The notes beneath the pieces were generated by a model that worked only from the letters and a program-made list of their open reading frames with translations, was not told the origin of the DNA and searched no databases. Below, piece after piece: positions 24,195-32,869 of a stretch of 48,557 nucleotides of DNA. Numbering within the stretch: the first letter of the stretch is position 1; each line of letters opens with the position of its first letter. The DNA is from Bordetella parapertussis. GTDB lineage: Bacteria; Pseudomonadota; Gammaproteobacteria; Burkholderiales; SG8-41. The stretch spans positions 67,825-116,381 of the forward strand of contig CAMBCF010000001.1 in NCBI GenBank assembly GCA_945864585.1, written 5' to 3'. The translations under genes and the position numbers were made by a program.

Positions 24195-24244
24195 GTTGAA
24201 CCGCAGTGAGACCGGAGATCGCTGCGGCGGGAATCAAGGCCGAG
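24183..24244 (+). other. Tandem duplication and vestige of another Bug C-terminus
   Basis: GAACCACAGTGAG (24183-24195), which carries the stop of the preceding Bug gene, is repeated as GAACCGCAGTGAG (24198-24210). Shortly after, 24221-24244 read AAAGIKAE, the standard C-terminal ending of Bug proteins, followed by four codons and a TGA. This looks like the last few codons of a second, otherwise deleted Bug gene. Confidence 0.55.
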
Positions 24245-24288
24245 TCGTTGCGCTGACCCGGCCGTAATCCCTGCCGCCCATGCGGCTG

Positions 24289-24795
24289 TCAGTTCGCCGC
24301 GAAGCAATAAAACAAGCCATCACCACCGGTAGCGAGCAACGCCTTGTGGCTGCAACCGCCGCGCGACTGGTGCGATGAGTTCCACGACGTCGCCCACGGG
24401 TCTGTCGTGGGGCCATTGCGATCATGATGGCCCACCACGACTGCGCCTTCGGCGCCGCTGCGCGTCCAGTTGCCGCAGGTCATGTCCGGGTCTCCCGGAC
24501 CGAACGCGGAACCATCGGTGCGCGAACCGGTGAGTATGTCGTGTCGATTCGGCTTATCGCCGCGTCCCGAGACCACTTCGCCTTTCTCGTTCAGCGCGGT
24601 TTCCTTGGTTACGTTGTTGGACGGGCCGTGCAAATCATCGACGTTGCTCGCGCTAAACGCACCTTTGACGTTTCGCCATGGTCCGTTGCCGATGCGGTCG
24701 CGCGCGTTCACCGTCTGCGCGCCATCCTTGCCCTGCGTGCCGAGATAGGCACGCCAGGTTTTGCCGCCGCCGCCGACCGACCGGCAGGGCAGGGC
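24289..24795 (-). pseudogene. N-terminally truncated endostatin-like lectin remnant
   Basis: Directly after the stop of the Bug gene (24796-24798), and in the same frame, 168 codons read a lectin-like C-terminal domain: GGKTWRAYLGTQGKDGAQTV, NARDRIGNGPWRNVKGAFSA, PDMTCGNWTRSGAEGAVVVG and GLFYCFAAN at the end. Such sequences (CGNWTS, VGHHDR, SWNSSH, GLFYCFA) occur in secreted bacterial proteins with a collagen-NC10/endostatin-type fold. The first part of the domain and the signal peptide are missing, replaced by the Bug gene. A GTG at 24711 could start a 140-residue cytoplasmic product, but function is improbable. Confidence 0.65.
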
Positions 24796-25773
24796 TTATT
24801 CGGGTTGAATCTTTGCCGCGGCGGCAACTTGCGCCCACTTCTGCTTTTCCGCCATGACATAAATTCTGAATTGTTCCGGTGGCTCGCCTCCAGCAGTGCC
24901 ACCCAGGTCGCTAAAACGCGCTTTGATATCCGGCGCTGTAAGAACATTCCTCGCGGCACGATAAATCCGGTCGATCGCGGGACGCGGTGTTCTGGCCGGG
25001 GCGAACAGGCCAAACCAGCCGGTGACCTCGAAATCGGTATAGCCCGCCTCCGTCATCGTCGGCACATCGGGCAATTCGGGGCTGCGTTGCCGGGCCGTTA
25101 CTGCAAGTGCGCGCAGCCTGCCGCTGCGGATGTAGCCTATGGCGCTCGGCAGGCTGCTGACCATCATGTTGACCTGCCCGGCCAGCAGGTCGATGAGGGC
25201 CGGGCCCGCGCCTTTGTAGGGAATGTGCACGATGTCGATGCCTGCTTTGATCCGGAACAGTTCTCCCGACATATGAACAGACTGGCCGCGGCCCGACGAG
25301 GCAAAGGACAGCTTGCCCGGACTGGCTTTCGCAAGCGCTACCAGTTCGCCTACGGTTTTCGCGGGCACAGCGGGATTGATCACCAGCACATTGGGATTGG
25401 AGATCACCCTGGTGATGGGAATCATGTCCTCCGGCTTGTAACCCGGGTTCTTGTAGAGCGCGTAGTTGATCGCATTGGGCCCGATGTTACCCATCATAAT
25501 GGTGTAGCCGTCGGGCGCTGCGGCGAGCAGAGCCTGCACGCCGATGATGCCGCCAGCACCGCCCCGGTTCTCCACCACAATATGCCGGCCTAATTCGGCG
25601 CCCATCTTGTCGGCGAGCAGCCGCGTCGCGATGTCAGCGGTGCCGCCGGGCGCGGCGGGAACGATGATGCGTATCGGCCGGCTCGGAAAAGTATCCGCCG
25701 CCCGCGCGAAGGTTCCATGCAACACCGCGATCGCGAGCAGTGCCTGTGCGAGGTTGAGCCGCTGAGTTGTCAT
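24796..25773 (-). CDS. Bug/TctC family receptor
   Basis: The 325-residue precursor has signal MTTQRLNLAQALLAIAVLHG, cleaved near ARAAD. Motifs are FPSRPIRIIVPAAPGGTADI, ENRGGAGGIIGVQALLAAAP, DGYTIMMGNIGPNAINYALY, LVINPAVPAKTVGELVALAK, IPYKGAGPALIDLLAGQVNM. The tail AAAAKIQPE departs from the usual KAAGIKxE. A lectin remnant continues in frame right after its stop codon, so the 3' end is a rearrangement junction and the true original end of this receptor might have been replaced. Confidence 0.92.
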   Translation of the reverse strand: MTTQRLNLAQALLAIAVLHGTFARAADTFPSRPIRIIVPAAPGGTADIATRLLADKMGAELGRHIVVENRGGAGGIIGVQALLAAAPDGYTIMMGNIGPNAINYALYKNPGYKPEDMIPITRVISNPNVLVINPAVPAKTVGELVALAKASPGKLSFASSGRGQSVHMSGELFRIKAGIDIVHIPYKGAGPALIDLLAGQVNMMVSSLPSAIGYIRSGRLRALAVTARQRSPELPDVPTMTEAGYTDFEVTGWFGLFAPARTPRPAIDRIYRAARNVLTAPDIKARFSDLGGTAGGEPPEQFRIYVMAEKQKWAQVAAAAKIQPE

Positions 25774-25803
25774 AAAAAATGCCTGTTATAACCAAACAAT
25801 TTA

Positions 25804-26019
25804 TTACGCGCCCCGGCGCATCCGTTGCAATCGATATTCACAATCATCGGCATGATTTTCCAGGCGCCCATTGATATCCGTGGTGATTCTTTTACAGAAT
25901 TTACAGCGGTACTTATACATCTCACCTTGCAGATTTTCCTGGGGATATTCGATATCAAACGCATCCCGATACGGTGAGCTCACATAGTAGTTTTCGCCTT
26001 TTGGCAATTTTGTCGACAT
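25804..26019 (-). CDS. Small C2HC zinc-finger-like protein of unknown function
   Basis: The 71-residue protein starts at the ATG at 26019 (MSTKLPKGENYYVSSPYRDA) with AGGAG ten bases upstream; a longer frame from 26133 overlaps the upstream hydrolase and looks spurious. The second half holds CKFC, then His and Cys in ENHADDC, spaced CX2CX13HX3C, a plausible single zinc site. Lys/Arg residues cluster around it. It follows the alpha/beta hydrolase on the same strand, overlapping no coding sequence. I do not recognise a named family. Confidence 0.65.
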   Translation of the reverse strand: MSTKLPKGENYYVSSPYRDAFDIEYPQENLQGEMYKYRCKFCKRITTDINGRLENHADDCEYRLQRMRRGA

Positions 26020-26075
26020 TTCCAGCTTGCTCCTCAAGTTTTCCGCGGGCCAGGTTGCTCGCTCTTCGTGCCTTC

Positions 26076-26921
26076 TTACTTGCCGCGCGGCCGCCACTGT
26101 CCCGATTCGACCAGCGCAAAAAATTCTTCGCACAGCCGGTGCATCAGATCCGGCTCCTCCAGATTCACCAGATGGCCGGTTGCGGGCGCTATCGAAAGCC
26201 GCACCGCCGGACTGACTTGTTTCATGAACAGTCCCGAATCGATCGCGCCGGAATCCTCATCACCGACGATCACATGCGAGGGCGCCTTCAGCACCCGCAA
26301 CGCCTTCTCCATGCTGAAGAGCGAAACCCGGCGCCCCTGCACCCGGCGCGTGATGTTGGCGCAGCCCTGTGCCGAGTGCTGCATGAAGCGCCGGCAGAAA
26401 TCCTCAAATGCGCGCGGATTCTTGCGCTTCAACTGAATACGATTGTCTGCCTTGCGCAAGCCCTTCAACACCTCAGACAAGCCACCCTCCTCGTACAGCC
26501 GCGCCCTCGCTTCGGTGTGCCGCAGGAAAGCGGCCTTGTTGCGCGGATCACCGCCGCTGCCGATGCCGATCATGGTGAGCGACATTGCCATGCGCGGATA
26601 GGTGAGGCCGAAATCCAGTGTCGTTCGCGAGCCCATCGAACAGCCGATGATGTGCGCTTTGCTCACGCCCAGGTGGCGCATCACCACCGCCACATCGTCG
26701 ACCGCGTGCTTGTGCGAATAGCGCGACAGCACTGTGGGTACTTCCGAAGGCGGATAGCCACGGGCGTTGAAGGCAATGCAGCGATGGTGGCGGCTGAAAT
26801 GCTGTATCTGTTTTTCCCAGCTCCATAGATCGCCGGAGAACTCGTGGGCGAATACGAGCGGTGTTCCGGCGCCGGCTTCTTCGTAGTACAGCCGCGCGCC
26901 GTCAGACTGGACATAGGGCAT
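26076..26921 (-). CDS. Alpha/beta-fold hydrolase
   Basis: The 281-residue cytoplasmic hydrolase has an oxyanion-side motif LVFAHEFSGDLWSW at residue 23, and IAFNARGYPPSEVP near 50. The nucleophile elbow IIGCSMGSRTT near residue 93 carries the catalytic Ser. The acid is probably the Asp of VIVGDEDSGAID near 223, and the His is in PATGHLVNLEEPD near 250. The organisation is that of esterases, C-C hydrolases and enol-lactonases. The substrate is unknown. It lies upstream of the zinc-finger-like gene and the Bug at 24796 on the same strand, so it may act on a Bug ligand. Confidence 0.92.
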   Translation of the reverse strand: MPYVQSDGARLYYEEAGAGTPLVFAHEFSGDLWSWEKQIQHFSRHHRCIAFNARGYPPSEVPTVLSRYSHKHAVDDVAVVMRHLGVSKAHIIGCSMGSRTTLDFGLTYPRMAMSLTMIGIGSGGDPRNKAAFLRHTEARARLYEEGGLSEVLKGLRKADNRIQLKRKNPRAFEDFCRRFMQHSAQGCANITRRVQGRRVSLFSMEKALRVLKAPSHVIVGDEDSGAIDSGLFMKQVSPAVRLSIAPATGHLVNLEEPDLMHRLCEEFFALVESGQWRPRGK

Positions 26922-27172
26922 GTTGTGTTCCTTGCTTGATGGAAGTTATTAATATAGCAGTTTGGTGTCTGCATACCGGGAATGCAGACGCTGGCGCAGT
27001 TTGTTCATATGGTGTTCCACCTTTTGCGCATGCAATTTTGGCGGGGGTTTAGAATGTGCCGCATGACTTACTCGAGTCGTCGCCGCGAGACCCGCTGCTG
27101 GACTTTGAAAATCAACACGGGCGCCATGAATTTCTTTTTCACGCTTGATCAACCGCGCTACTGCTGTCCGCC

Positions 27173-28585
27173 ATGTCCGTAACTTCGCCATCCGGCTCGA
27201 CCGACAAACGCGCGCCACTGACAATTGCCATCCTCGTGGCCGTCTGCGCCGGGCTGATCGCCATGCCCGCACCGGCGGGGTTGCCCGAGGCCGGTAAGCG
27301 CGTCATTGCGGTGGCTGTGCTGGCGATTGGCTTGTGGTGCAGCGAGGCGCTGCCGGCGGGTGTGACCGCCATCGTGCTGATTGTCGCGCTGGTGTTGACC
27401 GGTTCGGTGTCCGGGTTGCCCGAGGCGTTGTCGGGCTTTGCCGAACCGGTCGCCTACTTTCTTATCGGCGTGCTCACCATCGGGCTGGCAGTGCAAAAGA
27501 GCGGGCTGGCGGAACGGGTGGCACGCTTTTTCCTGCACCGTTCGCGCGGCAGTGCGCGCTCGCTTTACCTGCAACTACTGCTCTCGTTTCCGCTGCTTAC
27601 CTGCATCCTGCCCTCGGCCACCACACGCACCGGCATCCTTGTTCATGTCTACGAGCAGGCGCTCGAGATGGCCGGCGTGCCACGCCAGGCGCCGCTCGCC
27701 AGCGCGGTGATGATGGCGCTCAATTCGATCAACCGTCTGGCCTCCACTGTGCTGATGACCGGCGGCATCACACCGATGGTCGCTGCGGCACTGATCGGCG
27801 GCATCGGCTGGAGCCAATGGCTGCTGCTGATGAGCGTGCCGTTCCTGGTGCTGCTGGTGATCGGGTCTGCACTCATTTATTACCGCTACCGCAGCGGGTT
27901 CGCGCAGCGGCTGCCGGCGCTGCCGGACGAACCCGTGAAAAAACTCGCGCCGGTGGAAATCCGCACGCTCGCCATCACGGTGGGCGCCTCCGTGCTGTGG
28001 CTCACCGATGCCTGGCACCACTGGCATCCGGCAATACCGGCGCTGCTGGCGTGGATACTGATACTGATGCCGCGATTCGGCGTGCTGACCTGGAAAGAGT
28101 TCGAACGCGACATCGGCTGGAGCAGTTTTTTCGTGCTGGCGTCTTCGCTCTCGCTCGCGCGCGCGCTCAAGAGCAGCGGCGCCAGCGACTGGATCGCCGG
28201 CCTCATCACCACGGCTGTGCCGGCGTTCCAGGGTGAACCCTACTACGTCGTCGCGACGCTGCTCGCAGCCTCGGTGCCGGTGCGGTTGCTGATCCCCAAC
28301 ATCACCGGATATCTCGCCACCACCATTCCGATTGCGATGGCTATCGGCACCGCCACCGGCGTCAATCCGATGATCTGCGGCCTCGCAGTGATGATCGGCG
28401 GCGATGCGGTGCTCTACTATCCGGCGCAAAGCGTATCGTCGCTGGCGGTCTACGAGCGCGGCTACCTGAGTGCGCCGGAAATTTTCAAATTCGGGGTGTG
28501 GATGACGCTGATCGCGTTTGTGGTGGTGCTGGTGGTGGCATTGCCTTATTGGTCGGCGGTGGGTGTAACGCTGCGTGTGCGGTAG
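27173..28585 (+). CDS. DASS/SLC13-family anion (dicarboxylate) transporter
   Basis: This is a 470-residue inner-membrane protein with about 11-12 hydrophobic segments, spread from IAILVAVCAGLIAMPAP at residue 18 to the last at VVVLVVALPYWSAVG. Features are like the divalent-anion:Na+ symporter family: PAGVTAIVLIVALVLTG, ILPSATTRTGILVHVYEQAL (the SNT-like first motif is ALNSINR), a central cytoplasmic loop (residues 243-265), and VRLLIPNITGYLATTIPIAM as the second repeat motif. It likely moves di- or tricarboxylates or a related anion. It is a membrane carrier independent of Bug receptors and may be the actual importer for some neighbouring pathways. Confidence 0.85.
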   Translation: MSVTSPSGSTDKRAPLTIAILVAVCAGLIAMPAPAGLPEAGKRVIAVAVLAIGLWCSEALPAGVTAIVLIVALVLTGSVSGLPEALSGFAEPVAYFLIGVLTIGLAVQKSGLAERVARFFLHRSRGSARSLYLQLLLSFPLLTCILPSATTRTGILVHVYEQALEMAGVPRQAPLASAVMMALNSINRLASTVLMTGGITPMVAAALIGGIGWSQWLLLMSVPFLVLLVIGSALIYYRYRSGFAQRLPALPDEPVKKLAPVEIRTLAITVGASVLWLTDAWHHWHPAIPALLAWILILMPRFGVLTWKEFERDIGWSSFFVLASSLSLARALKSSGASDWIAGLITTAVPAFQGEPYYVVATLLAASVPVRLLIPNITGYLATTIPIAMAIGTATGVNPMICGLAVMIGGDAVLYYPAQSVSSLAVYERGYLSAPEIFKFGVWMTLIAFVVVLVVALPYWSAVGVTLRVR

Positions 28586-28621
28586 CGCCGAACTGACAAT
28601 GTGTATGCCGGCTGTTCGAAT

Positions 28622-29917
28622 ATGAAATCATTCACCCTCATGATGGTTTTTTTTCTGAGTACGCCGGTATTCGGCGCGCTTCCTGGCGTCACTGAATTCA
28701 GCACCAGTCCTGAACAAGTCACGGAGGCTGAACTTTCAGCTTTGCTGCGTGCGCAGGTCGTCACGGCCGACGTTATTGCCATCGGAGAAAGTGTGCATGG
28801 TTCTTCGGGGTTTTTGAGAATTCAGACACGGCTGATTCGTTACCTGGTGGTAAACCATGGCTTAAGGTTAATCGTCTGGGAAAATCCGGCGCTGCGCAGC
28901 CTTGAATTTGCGCGATGGGTTTCATCGTGCACGACCGCCGCGACGCCGCCACCGATCGCCGTGCTGTATATGCCGACCACCGCGGATTTGCCCTTGTGGG
29001 ACTGGGTGTGTGATTACAATCTTGCACATCCCCGTGACCCCATCGTGTTTCGCGGCATGGATGTTTGGGATCGCCCGTGGGAACACTACGCGAGGATCCG
29101 CGCCCTGAGCATGCGCGCGGGCATTGATCCGCGACTGATCAAAAGCATGGCAACCACTTGCCCGGCGCATGACGCCTCGTCGTGGCCTGAGGTTGAGTTG
29201 GTTTTTGCAACATCACAACACGACGGGAAGTTCCTGCCCCAGGCCGATTACGAACAATGTCGCGCCCATTTGACCACGCTGCTCAATACCGCAAGACTAT
29301 CGGGCATCGAAAAGCTGAAGAAAAAAGAGCCGGATTCCGATGACGCTTTTGAACTGGCGATCTCGGCTTCAACCCTGCTGGGCTGGCTGGGGTTTTACCA
29401 CCACGAAGGCTCAGACGATATTCTGAGCTGGAACGAGCGCGATAGAGCGCAAGGCAGAAATTTAATGCTGCTGATGGCAAAACATGACGCCACGCGCGCC
29501 ATCTTGTCCGCCCACACCAGCCACGTGTCACACAATCGATCACGCGCTGACTGGTGGGGCTATGGCGATCTTAAATCCGGCGTTTACTTTTTTACCGAGA
29601 TGACCCGGAAGAAGGTCTTCAATATCGCACTCACCGCCTATAGCGCAACGGGAACGCAGGGAGACTGGTCGCTTCCCGCCGCCAGCAACTCGCTGGATAA
29701 GAAACTGCATGATGCTGGGCACACGTTCTCATACTTCGCAGCCAATGCCGCTTTTTTGTCAGAACATTCAAAATGGTGGATGCAGAATCAGAATTTCCCC
29801 GGACCTTATGAAAGCGGCGTTGAAATCACGCCAAGGGATCACTTCGATGCCTTTATATTTTATGACCGCTCGCCTCTAGACAAGGCATTACCCCAAAGAC
29901 CTATGTGGCAACCTTGA
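28622..29917 (+). CDS. Erythromycin esterase-like protein with signal peptide
   Basis: The start at 28622 (MKSFTLMMVFFLSTPVFGA) gives a 431-residue protein with a clear signal peptide, so it is probably exported. The core resembles the erythromycin esterase/EreA superfamily: IAIGESVHGSSGFLRIQTRL (GE and HG are catalytic-region residues), VWENP, then WNERDRAQGRNLMLLMAKHD and AILSAHTSHVSH, which parallels the AHNGH-like segment. Macrolide-hydrolysing members are usually cytoplasmic, so this may be a different esterase. It follows the DASS gene with 36 bases between stop and start. Confidence 0.83.
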   Translation: MKSFTLMMVFFLSTPVFGALPGVTEFSTSPEQVTEAELSALLRAQVVTADVIAIGESVHGSSGFLRIQTRLIRYLVVNHGLRLIVWENPALRSLEFARWVSSCTTAATPPPIAVLYMPTTADLPLWDWVCDYNLAHPRDPIVFRGMDVWDRPWEHYARIRALSMRAGIDPRLIKSMATTCPAHDASSWPEVELVFATSQHDGKFLPQADYEQCRAHLTTLLNTARLSGIEKLKKKEPDSDDAFELAISASTLLGWLGFYHHEGSDDILSWNERDRAQGRNLMLLMAKHDATRAILSAHTSHVSHNRSRADWWGYGDLKSGVYFFTEMTRKKVFNIALTAYSATGTQGDWSLPAASNSLDKKLHDAGHTFSYFAANAAFLSEHSKWWMQNQNFPGPYESGVEITPRDHFDAFIFYDRSPLDKALPQRPMWQP

Positions 29918-30016
29918 GAAAATATCGCTACTATTCAGCGTGAACGAAAAGATCTCCCTCACCTGGCGCTTCGCGCCACCCTCGCCTGTCACCGCAGGCA
30001 CGCGGACCAGCGGCGC

Positions 30017-31429
30017 GTGAATCGCTCTACCCATTCCCCGGTGCCGGGCCTACTCATCATTGGTCTGGGCGCATCCATTGCGCCGATGGATTTCGCGGTT
30101 AACGTAGCTTTTCCCGCGATCACCGCGGCTTTCGCGCTCGATGTACAGTCGATACGCTGGGTGGTGATCTGCTACGTCATCACCTATGCCAGCCTGATGC
30201 TGGCCTTCGGCAAACTCGGCGACATAGTGGGTCACCGCCGCGTATTTCACGCCGGACTGCTGACCGGCACGCTTGCGTTCGCCGCGTGCGGGCTGGCGCC
30301 AACCTATCCGTTGCTGCTGGCGGCACGTGTGCTGCAGGGCATCGCGACCGCTCTGGTGCTCAGTTGCGCGCCGGCGCTGGTGGTGGCAGTTTGCGGCGAA
30401 CAGCGGCGCACCTGGGCGCTCAGCCGCTATGCCATGATCGCTGCGCTGGCCGGCATTCTGGGGCCCATCATCGGTGGCGTGGGAATACAGTGGCTGGGCT
30501 GGGCGGGGGTGTTCTGGTTTCGCCTGCCGGTTGCGTTGCTGGCGCTGGTGCTGCTGGCGTGCTTGCCCGCAATGCCGCTCTTGGCGGATGCGCCGCGACG
30601 CTTCGATGCCGTTTCTTCAGCGTTGCTCGCAAGTGGACTGGCACTGTTGCTGTTAAGCCCTGGACTCTGGTCCGGCGTCACGCACATCGAACTGCCGCTT
30701 GCGGCGGGTGTTGCGGGCATAGGCTTGCTCGCAATGTTTGCGCTGCGCGAGCGCCGTGACCTGGAGCCGGTCCTGCCACCCTCAGCGGTGCGTGATCCCG
30801 CTGTGCTGGCAGCTAACGTCGCCAGTGTCCTGGTCAATCTCGTCGCTTTTGCCATTCCCTTGCTGGTGCCGTACTACCTGGCGCGCATTGGCGGCTACAG
30901 TGCCATCACAATGGGCTTGCTGCTGGCGATGTCTACGGTCGGCGTGTTTGCGGCCTCTACCGTCACACCGCGCGTGGTGCGTGCGCTCGGACAGCGCCGT
31001 GCCGCCCTGCTGGGCGCTGCGCTGGTCGCACTGGCGCAAGGCATCATCGCGCTCTGGCCCCTGGCGCCGCCGGTGGCTGCTCTGGTGGCAGGGTTGCTGC
31101 TGCATGGTCTTGGCCTGGGGCTGTTTCAGGTAAGCTATACCGACCTCATCGTCGCCACGCTGCCGCAGAAAAATCGCGGCATCGCCGGCAGCCTCACCAT
31201 GCTAACCCGCACCGTCGGCGTCATTCTCGCCGCAGTGATTCTGAGCAGCGCAGTGCAGGCGCTCGAAGCCCGCCACCTGGCGGCAGGGCGTGCAGCGGCA
31301 GAGGCGTTTCACGCGGCCTTCAGTAGCGTGTTTCTGTATTCCGGACTGCTGCTGGCCGGATTGCTGATGCTGGGCGCCGTGGGGCCGGCCCTCTGGCGCA
31401 GGGCCAAAACTGCTATTTCGCAAAACTAG
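30017..31429 (+). CDS. MFS transporter (DHA2-like drug:H+ antiporter family)
   Basis: The 470-residue protein starts with GTG at 30017. It has 12-14 hydrophobic segments. MDFAVNVAFPAITAAF in the first helix corresponds to the DxTxVNVALP motif of 14-TM multidrug antiporters. GKLGDIVGHRRVFHAG is motif A, after helix 2. RVLQGIATALVLSCAPALVV is motif B in helix 4, and AGILGPIIGGVG is motif C-like in helix 5. Substrate and direction are unknown; export of an organic compound is likely. It follows the esterase-like gene by 99 bases, so the two could be a small detoxification unit, but this is only suggested by position. Confidence 0.88.
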   Translation: MNRSTHSPVPGLLIIGLGASIAPMDFAVNVAFPAITAAFALDVQSIRWVVICYVITYASLMLAFGKLGDIVGHRRVFHAGLLTGTLAFAACGLAPTYPLLLAARVLQGIATALVLSCAPALVVAVCGEQRRTWALSRYAMIAALAGILGPIIGGVGIQWLGWAGVFWFRLPVALLALVLLACLPAMPLLADAPRRFDAVSSALLASGLALLLLSPGLWSGVTHIELPLAAGVAGIGLLAMFALRERRDLEPVLPPSAVRDPAVLAANVASVLVNLVAFAIPLLVPYYLARIGGYSAITMGLLLAMSTVGVFAASTVTPRVVRALGQRRAALLGAALVALAQGIIALWPLAPPVAALVAGLLLHGLGLGLFQVSYTDLIVATLPQKNRGIAGSLTMLTRTVGVILAAVILSSAVQALEARHLAAGRAAAEAFHAAFSSVFLYSGLLLAGLLMLGAVGPALWRRAKTAISQN

Positions 31430-31522
31430 TTTCAGCTCGAGAACAGCCAAATAAAAAAACAAATAAAACAAACGCTTATGATCGTCATCGAACAGTGAAA
31501 GTGAATGGTATAGGATCACAGC

Positions 31523-32779
31523 ATGTCTCCAACTGCTCCAGCCCCGTCCCGCGGCCCCGCTCTTGCCGGGCTGCGCGTCATAGACCTTGCCCGGGTGCTC
31601 GCCGGCCCGACCTGCGCACAGACGCTGGCCGATCTAGGCGCCGATGTGGTCAAGATTGAGCGCCCCGGCGTCGGTGACGACACGCGCCCGTGGGGCCCGC
31701 CGTGGCTGCCAGACGAGCACGGCGAACCCACCCGCGATTCGACCTACTTCAGCAGCGCAAATCGCAACAAGCGCTCCATCGCTATCGACCTCGCCAACGA
31801 TGCGGGCGCAGCGCTGGTGCGCCGGCTCGCGTGTGAGGCCGACGTACTGATCGAGAACTACAAAGTTGGCGACCTCGCGCGGCGCGGGCTCGATTATGCA
31901 ACCTTGTCCACACTCAACCCGCGGCTAATCTATTGCTCGATCACCGGCTTCGGCCAGACCGGGCCGTTGCGCGAACGGCCGGGCTACGACTATATTTTTC
32001 AGGGCGTCGGCGGGCTGATGAGCGTGACCGGGCTTCCTGACGGCGTGCCAGGCGGTGGGCCGATGAAGATCGGCGCGTCTATCGTCGATCTTTCGACCGG
32101 GCTCTACGCGGGGATCGCCATTCTGGCGGCACTGCGCGAGCGCGATGCGAGCGGGTTCGGCCAGCATATCGACATGGCGCTGTTCGACACCGTCGCAGCA
32201 CTCAGCACGCACCAGGCGGCGGGTTATTTCCAGACCGGCAAGGTGCCGGGACGCATGGGCACCTCCTCCGGCGGCATCATGATGCCGTACGAGACCTTCA
32301 AGTGCGCCGACGGACACCTCATCGTCGCTTGCGGCAACAATTCGCAATGGCAATCCTTGTGCAAGGCACTCGCGCGCGACGACCTCGCGTGTGACCCGCG
32401 TCTCGCCACGCCGTCGGTGCGCCAGATCAATCGCGATTTCGCGCTCGGCGAACTGCGACGCACATTCTCGGAGAATAAGGTCGATGAACTCGCGGCGAAG
32501 CTCGATGCGCACGGTGTGCCGAACGGACCGATCAACGATCTGAAACAGGTGTTCGAGATGGAGCAGGCGCGCGAGCGCGGCCTCAAAATCGATCTCGAAC
32601 GCAGCGACGGAACCCGGGTCGCCGGTGTCGGCAATCCAATCCGCTTGAGCGCAACCCCGGTGCAGTACCGCAGCGCAGCGCCGAGACTCGGTGAGCACGC
32701 CGTTGCCGTGCTCACAGACTGGCTCGGCGCCGAAGCGGAAGAGATAGAACAGCTGCGCGCCGCAGGCGCGCTCGGTTGA
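31523..32779 (+). CDS. Class III (CaiB/BaiF family) CoA-transferase
   Basis: The 418-residue protein opens with LAGLRVIDLARVLAGPTCAQ and TLADLGADVVKIERPGVGDD, the family's N-terminal core. The catalytic Asp, which forms an aspartyl-CoA anhydride, should be the one in GASIVDLSTGLYAG near residue 192. GLMSVTGLPDGVPGGGPMKI and GMGTSSGGIMMPYETFKCAD-like segments follow. These enzymes activate carboxylates with formyl-, succinyl- or other CoA donors. The Bug gene 90 bases downstream (32870) makes a transport-then-activation module likely. Confidence 0.94.
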   Translation: MSPTAPAPSRGPALAGLRVIDLARVLAGPTCAQTLADLGADVVKIERPGVGDDTRPWGPPWLPDEHGEPTRDSTYFSSANRNKRSIAIDLANDAGAALVRRLACEADVLIENYKVGDLARRGLDYATLSTLNPRLIYCSITGFGQTGPLRERPGYDYIFQGVGGLMSVTGLPDGVPGGGPMKIGASIVDLSTGLYAGIAILAALRERDASGFGQHIDMALFDTVAALSTHQAAGYFQTGKVPGRMGTSSGGIMMPYETFKCADGHLIVACGNNSQWQSLCKALARDDLACDPRLATPSVRQINRDFALGELRRTFSENKVDELAAKLDAHGVPNGPINDLKQVFEMEQARERGLKIDLERSDGTRVAGVGNPIRLSATPVQYRSAAPRLGEHAVAVLTDWLGAEAEEIEQLRAAGALG

Positions 32780-32869
32780 TCACGTTGCTAGGCAATCGCA
32801 AGACGCTGATGCAATAATGTAAAACCCTATCCGCGCGATGCCTGCGCCATGAACAGAGGACAGAAAATA

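Noticed and set aside
24424-25593. A 389-codon plus-strand open frame covering most of the Bug gene and the lectin remnant
   Set aside because: It lies antisense to a well-supported Bug receptor. GC-rich codon use keeps the opposite strand open, and the translation has no family motif.
27334-28236. A 300-codon plus-strand frame in another phase inside the DASS transporter gene
   Set aside because: Its translation is rich in Arg, Gly and Ala and shows no motif, while the overlapping frame has a regular membrane pattern.
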